This document shows positions 62,794-64,000 of a stretch of DNA of 64,000 nt, in pieces; positions within the stretch are counted from its first letter, which is position 1; each line of letters opens with the position of its first letter. The notes beneath the pieces are model-generated. The model was given only the letters and a program-made list of their open reading frames with translations, did not search any database and was not told the origin of the DNA. The stretch is from contig NMRB01001339.1 in NCBI GenBank assembly GCA_002633025.1, forward strand, positions 66,649 through 130,648, given 5' to 3'. The position numbers and the translations under genes were made by a program. Origin of the DNA: Notospermus geniculatus (Eukaryota; Nemertea; Pilidiophora; Heteronemertea; Lineidae).

Positions 62794-62942
62794 GTGACGT
62801 TTAGAAATAAAACGATAAACGTAAACGTTAACGACAACGTTATTTTTATACGGAAAATGCAATATAAAATCTGGTTAATGTGCAGTATGAAAAATAACGT
62901 TGTCGTTAAGTTTATGTTCGTCGTTTGATTTCCAAGCCTCCC
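62794..62942. mobile_element. MITE D, copy 4 (TA target)
   Basis: 149 bp, ends GTGACGTTTAGAAATA and an inverse ending GCCTCCC, with TA on both sides. Confidence 0.75.
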
Positions 62943-62948
62943 TAATTT

Positions 62949-63084
62949 ATTGAATTTTACGATATTTTCAAAGTGTAAGGAGAGTGCAGATAGAGGTCTC
63001 ATAGCCTCCTGAAGGTCCCCAAAATGCTTGCCTTATACGTACATGTACTTCAAAGAATCAAGCCGTAGTTTTCAGCACACATTG
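62949..63084 (+). repeat. Dispersed repeat ZZ, copy 2
   Basis: Matches 33986-34113; starts a few bases after the end of MITE D. A GGGACACCCTGTA mariner-like word follows at ~63122. Confidence 0.65.
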
Positions 63085-63642
63085 TTACGCCTGTAACATG
63101 AGGCGCACACTACAAAGTTTCGGGACACCCTGTATTATCGCCAACTCTTACATTAATTTGATAACACACACGGCTATATAACTGTGATATATAACTTCGA
63201 TGTTTTTTCTTTGGGGCTCAAGTCACCTTCGTTGTGAGACAATAATTTGATAATGAAATAACAGAAAGAGCGTTCTCAAAGTGATTTATTATGTTTTGCA
63301 GCGCGCCCTCAAACTAACTGAAATTTAATTTTATTTCTTAATCACTCAGTGTGTGAAGTCAGAAGACATCTCACATGGTGGCCTCCAAACAAAGGCAGTG
63401 ATATTTAATTTGAGTAAACTCGAGTAGTTTGCTAATTAATAATTTTGATGGTTTGTTTCTAAGGGATAAATTTTTTTGCCGGCGCGACTGTTCAAAGAAA
63501 AATAACTTAGTGCATCTAGTCACAGTTGAGGCGCCCCGGTCTTTCGTTTTTCCTTAAAATCTTATGAATTGAACTGAATCAGGTATTTCATTTCGGAATG
63601 ATTGATCTTTCGGCTTTAGTTGGAGCATCGGTGGTGTACCGT
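63085..63642. other. Gene-free stretch
   Basis: Nothing recognised. Confidence 0.4.
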
Positions 63643-63950
63643 GGTTACACTACATAAAGTGGTGACACCTATGAATTGCCGGGCTTCAAGAAACCCGCGT
63701 CTGAAAAACACAGGTTTTTGAAACACGGCAACCTCGCCGTGCTTTTCGAAATCCCCGTGTTTTAGTTAGTTCTTGTTCGCACGGCTACAGATGGCGCAGC
63801 CATTAAGTGACGTCGTTTTCGTGCCTTCAATACAGAAATAACCGAAGAGTCCGTGCATGCAGCGCACCTGTCGCCGGGCTACTTAACTACATGTACAATG
63901 TATTAGTGTGACTTCTCGTTGGGCTTTTCGTACACGGGTTTGACACACTG
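63643..63950 (-). mobile_element. Element V, copy 3
   Basis: Reverse-orientation copy from CCGTGGTTACACTAC to about the GGGTTTGACAC block, where it loses similarity. The final 50 bases of the window are unclassified. Confidence 0.65.
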
Positions 63951-64000
63951 AAAAAAAAATCTTAATCATGTTGAGTACCTTCGGGGTACTCGTTTTGTCC

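Noticed and set aside
1-64000. CRISPR array, operons or bacterial genes
   Set aside because: The tandem repeats have no unique spacers and the coding signals are eukaryotic (introns, low gene density).

Overview
The window is animal genomic DNA, most likely from a marine invertebrate and probably a deuterostome (echinoderm, hemichordate or cephalochordate type). The reasons are indirect: intron-containing coding sequence, very low gene density, frequent ACATGTA and TAGGCCTA words, TTAGGG-type telomere-like tracts, tRNA-derived SINEs, and a dense crowd of short palindromic DNA transposons (MITEs). The species cannot be fixed from the sequence. Short runs of N (8633-8654, 26308, 30170-30182) next to homopolymers are assembly gaps.

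Only one gene can be supported with confidence. It is a two-exon plus-strand gene, 19549-20188 joined to 21650-22284. It encodes a 424-residue secreted protein with a signal peptide, a PAN/apple-like cysteine module and six regularly spaced FG-GAP/VCBS-like repeats with paired cysteines, probably a beta-propeller. Its phase-1 intron is filled by a palindromic transposon, and a second element sits inside that transposon's right arm. Weaker coding candidates are at 12408, 29097 (inside a transposon), 32597, 47037, 48157 and 61705. A broken RecQ-type helicase fragment at about 27322-27657 lies in an insertion with 8-bp target duplications.

The rest is mobile DNA. By termini and target-site duplications (TSDs) the elements fall into groups. 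Group 1 has TTAA targets and AGG or related ends, resembling Kolobok/T2 (families F, L, N, EE, JJ). Group 2 has TA targets and a shared TAG-N-GAGGTTT-like end with unrelated bodies (families C, D, E, DD), plus other TA elements (R, FF, NN, YY). Group 3 has perfect 9-bp TSDs and is Mutator-like (M1, M2, and an element with a telomere-like core at 11651-11888). Group 4 is hAT-like (33029-33294, 41730-42252, 14583-15076). Group 5 has AT targets (HH). Group 6 has elements with CACT-bearing ends that abut one another (58096-58800 and 48210-48513). Three tRNA-related SINE families occur: SINE1 (24665, 29708), SINE2 (39720, 52160) and SINE3 (13370, 34870).

Layout: 1-12 kb, palindromic elements and nested insertions; 12-13 kb, a possible gene start; 13-19 kb, SINEs and foldbacks; 19.5-22.3 kb, the PAN/FG-GAP gene; 22.4-31 kb, nested transposons including the helicase fragment and an ORF-bearing element; 31-49 kb, repeats with scattered possible exons of an unproved gene; 49-64 kb, almost solid MITEs with one possible promoter and first exon near 61.7 kb. 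Several insertions can be proved from the sequence alone, because a paralogous copy or the opposite palindrome arm preserves the empty site.
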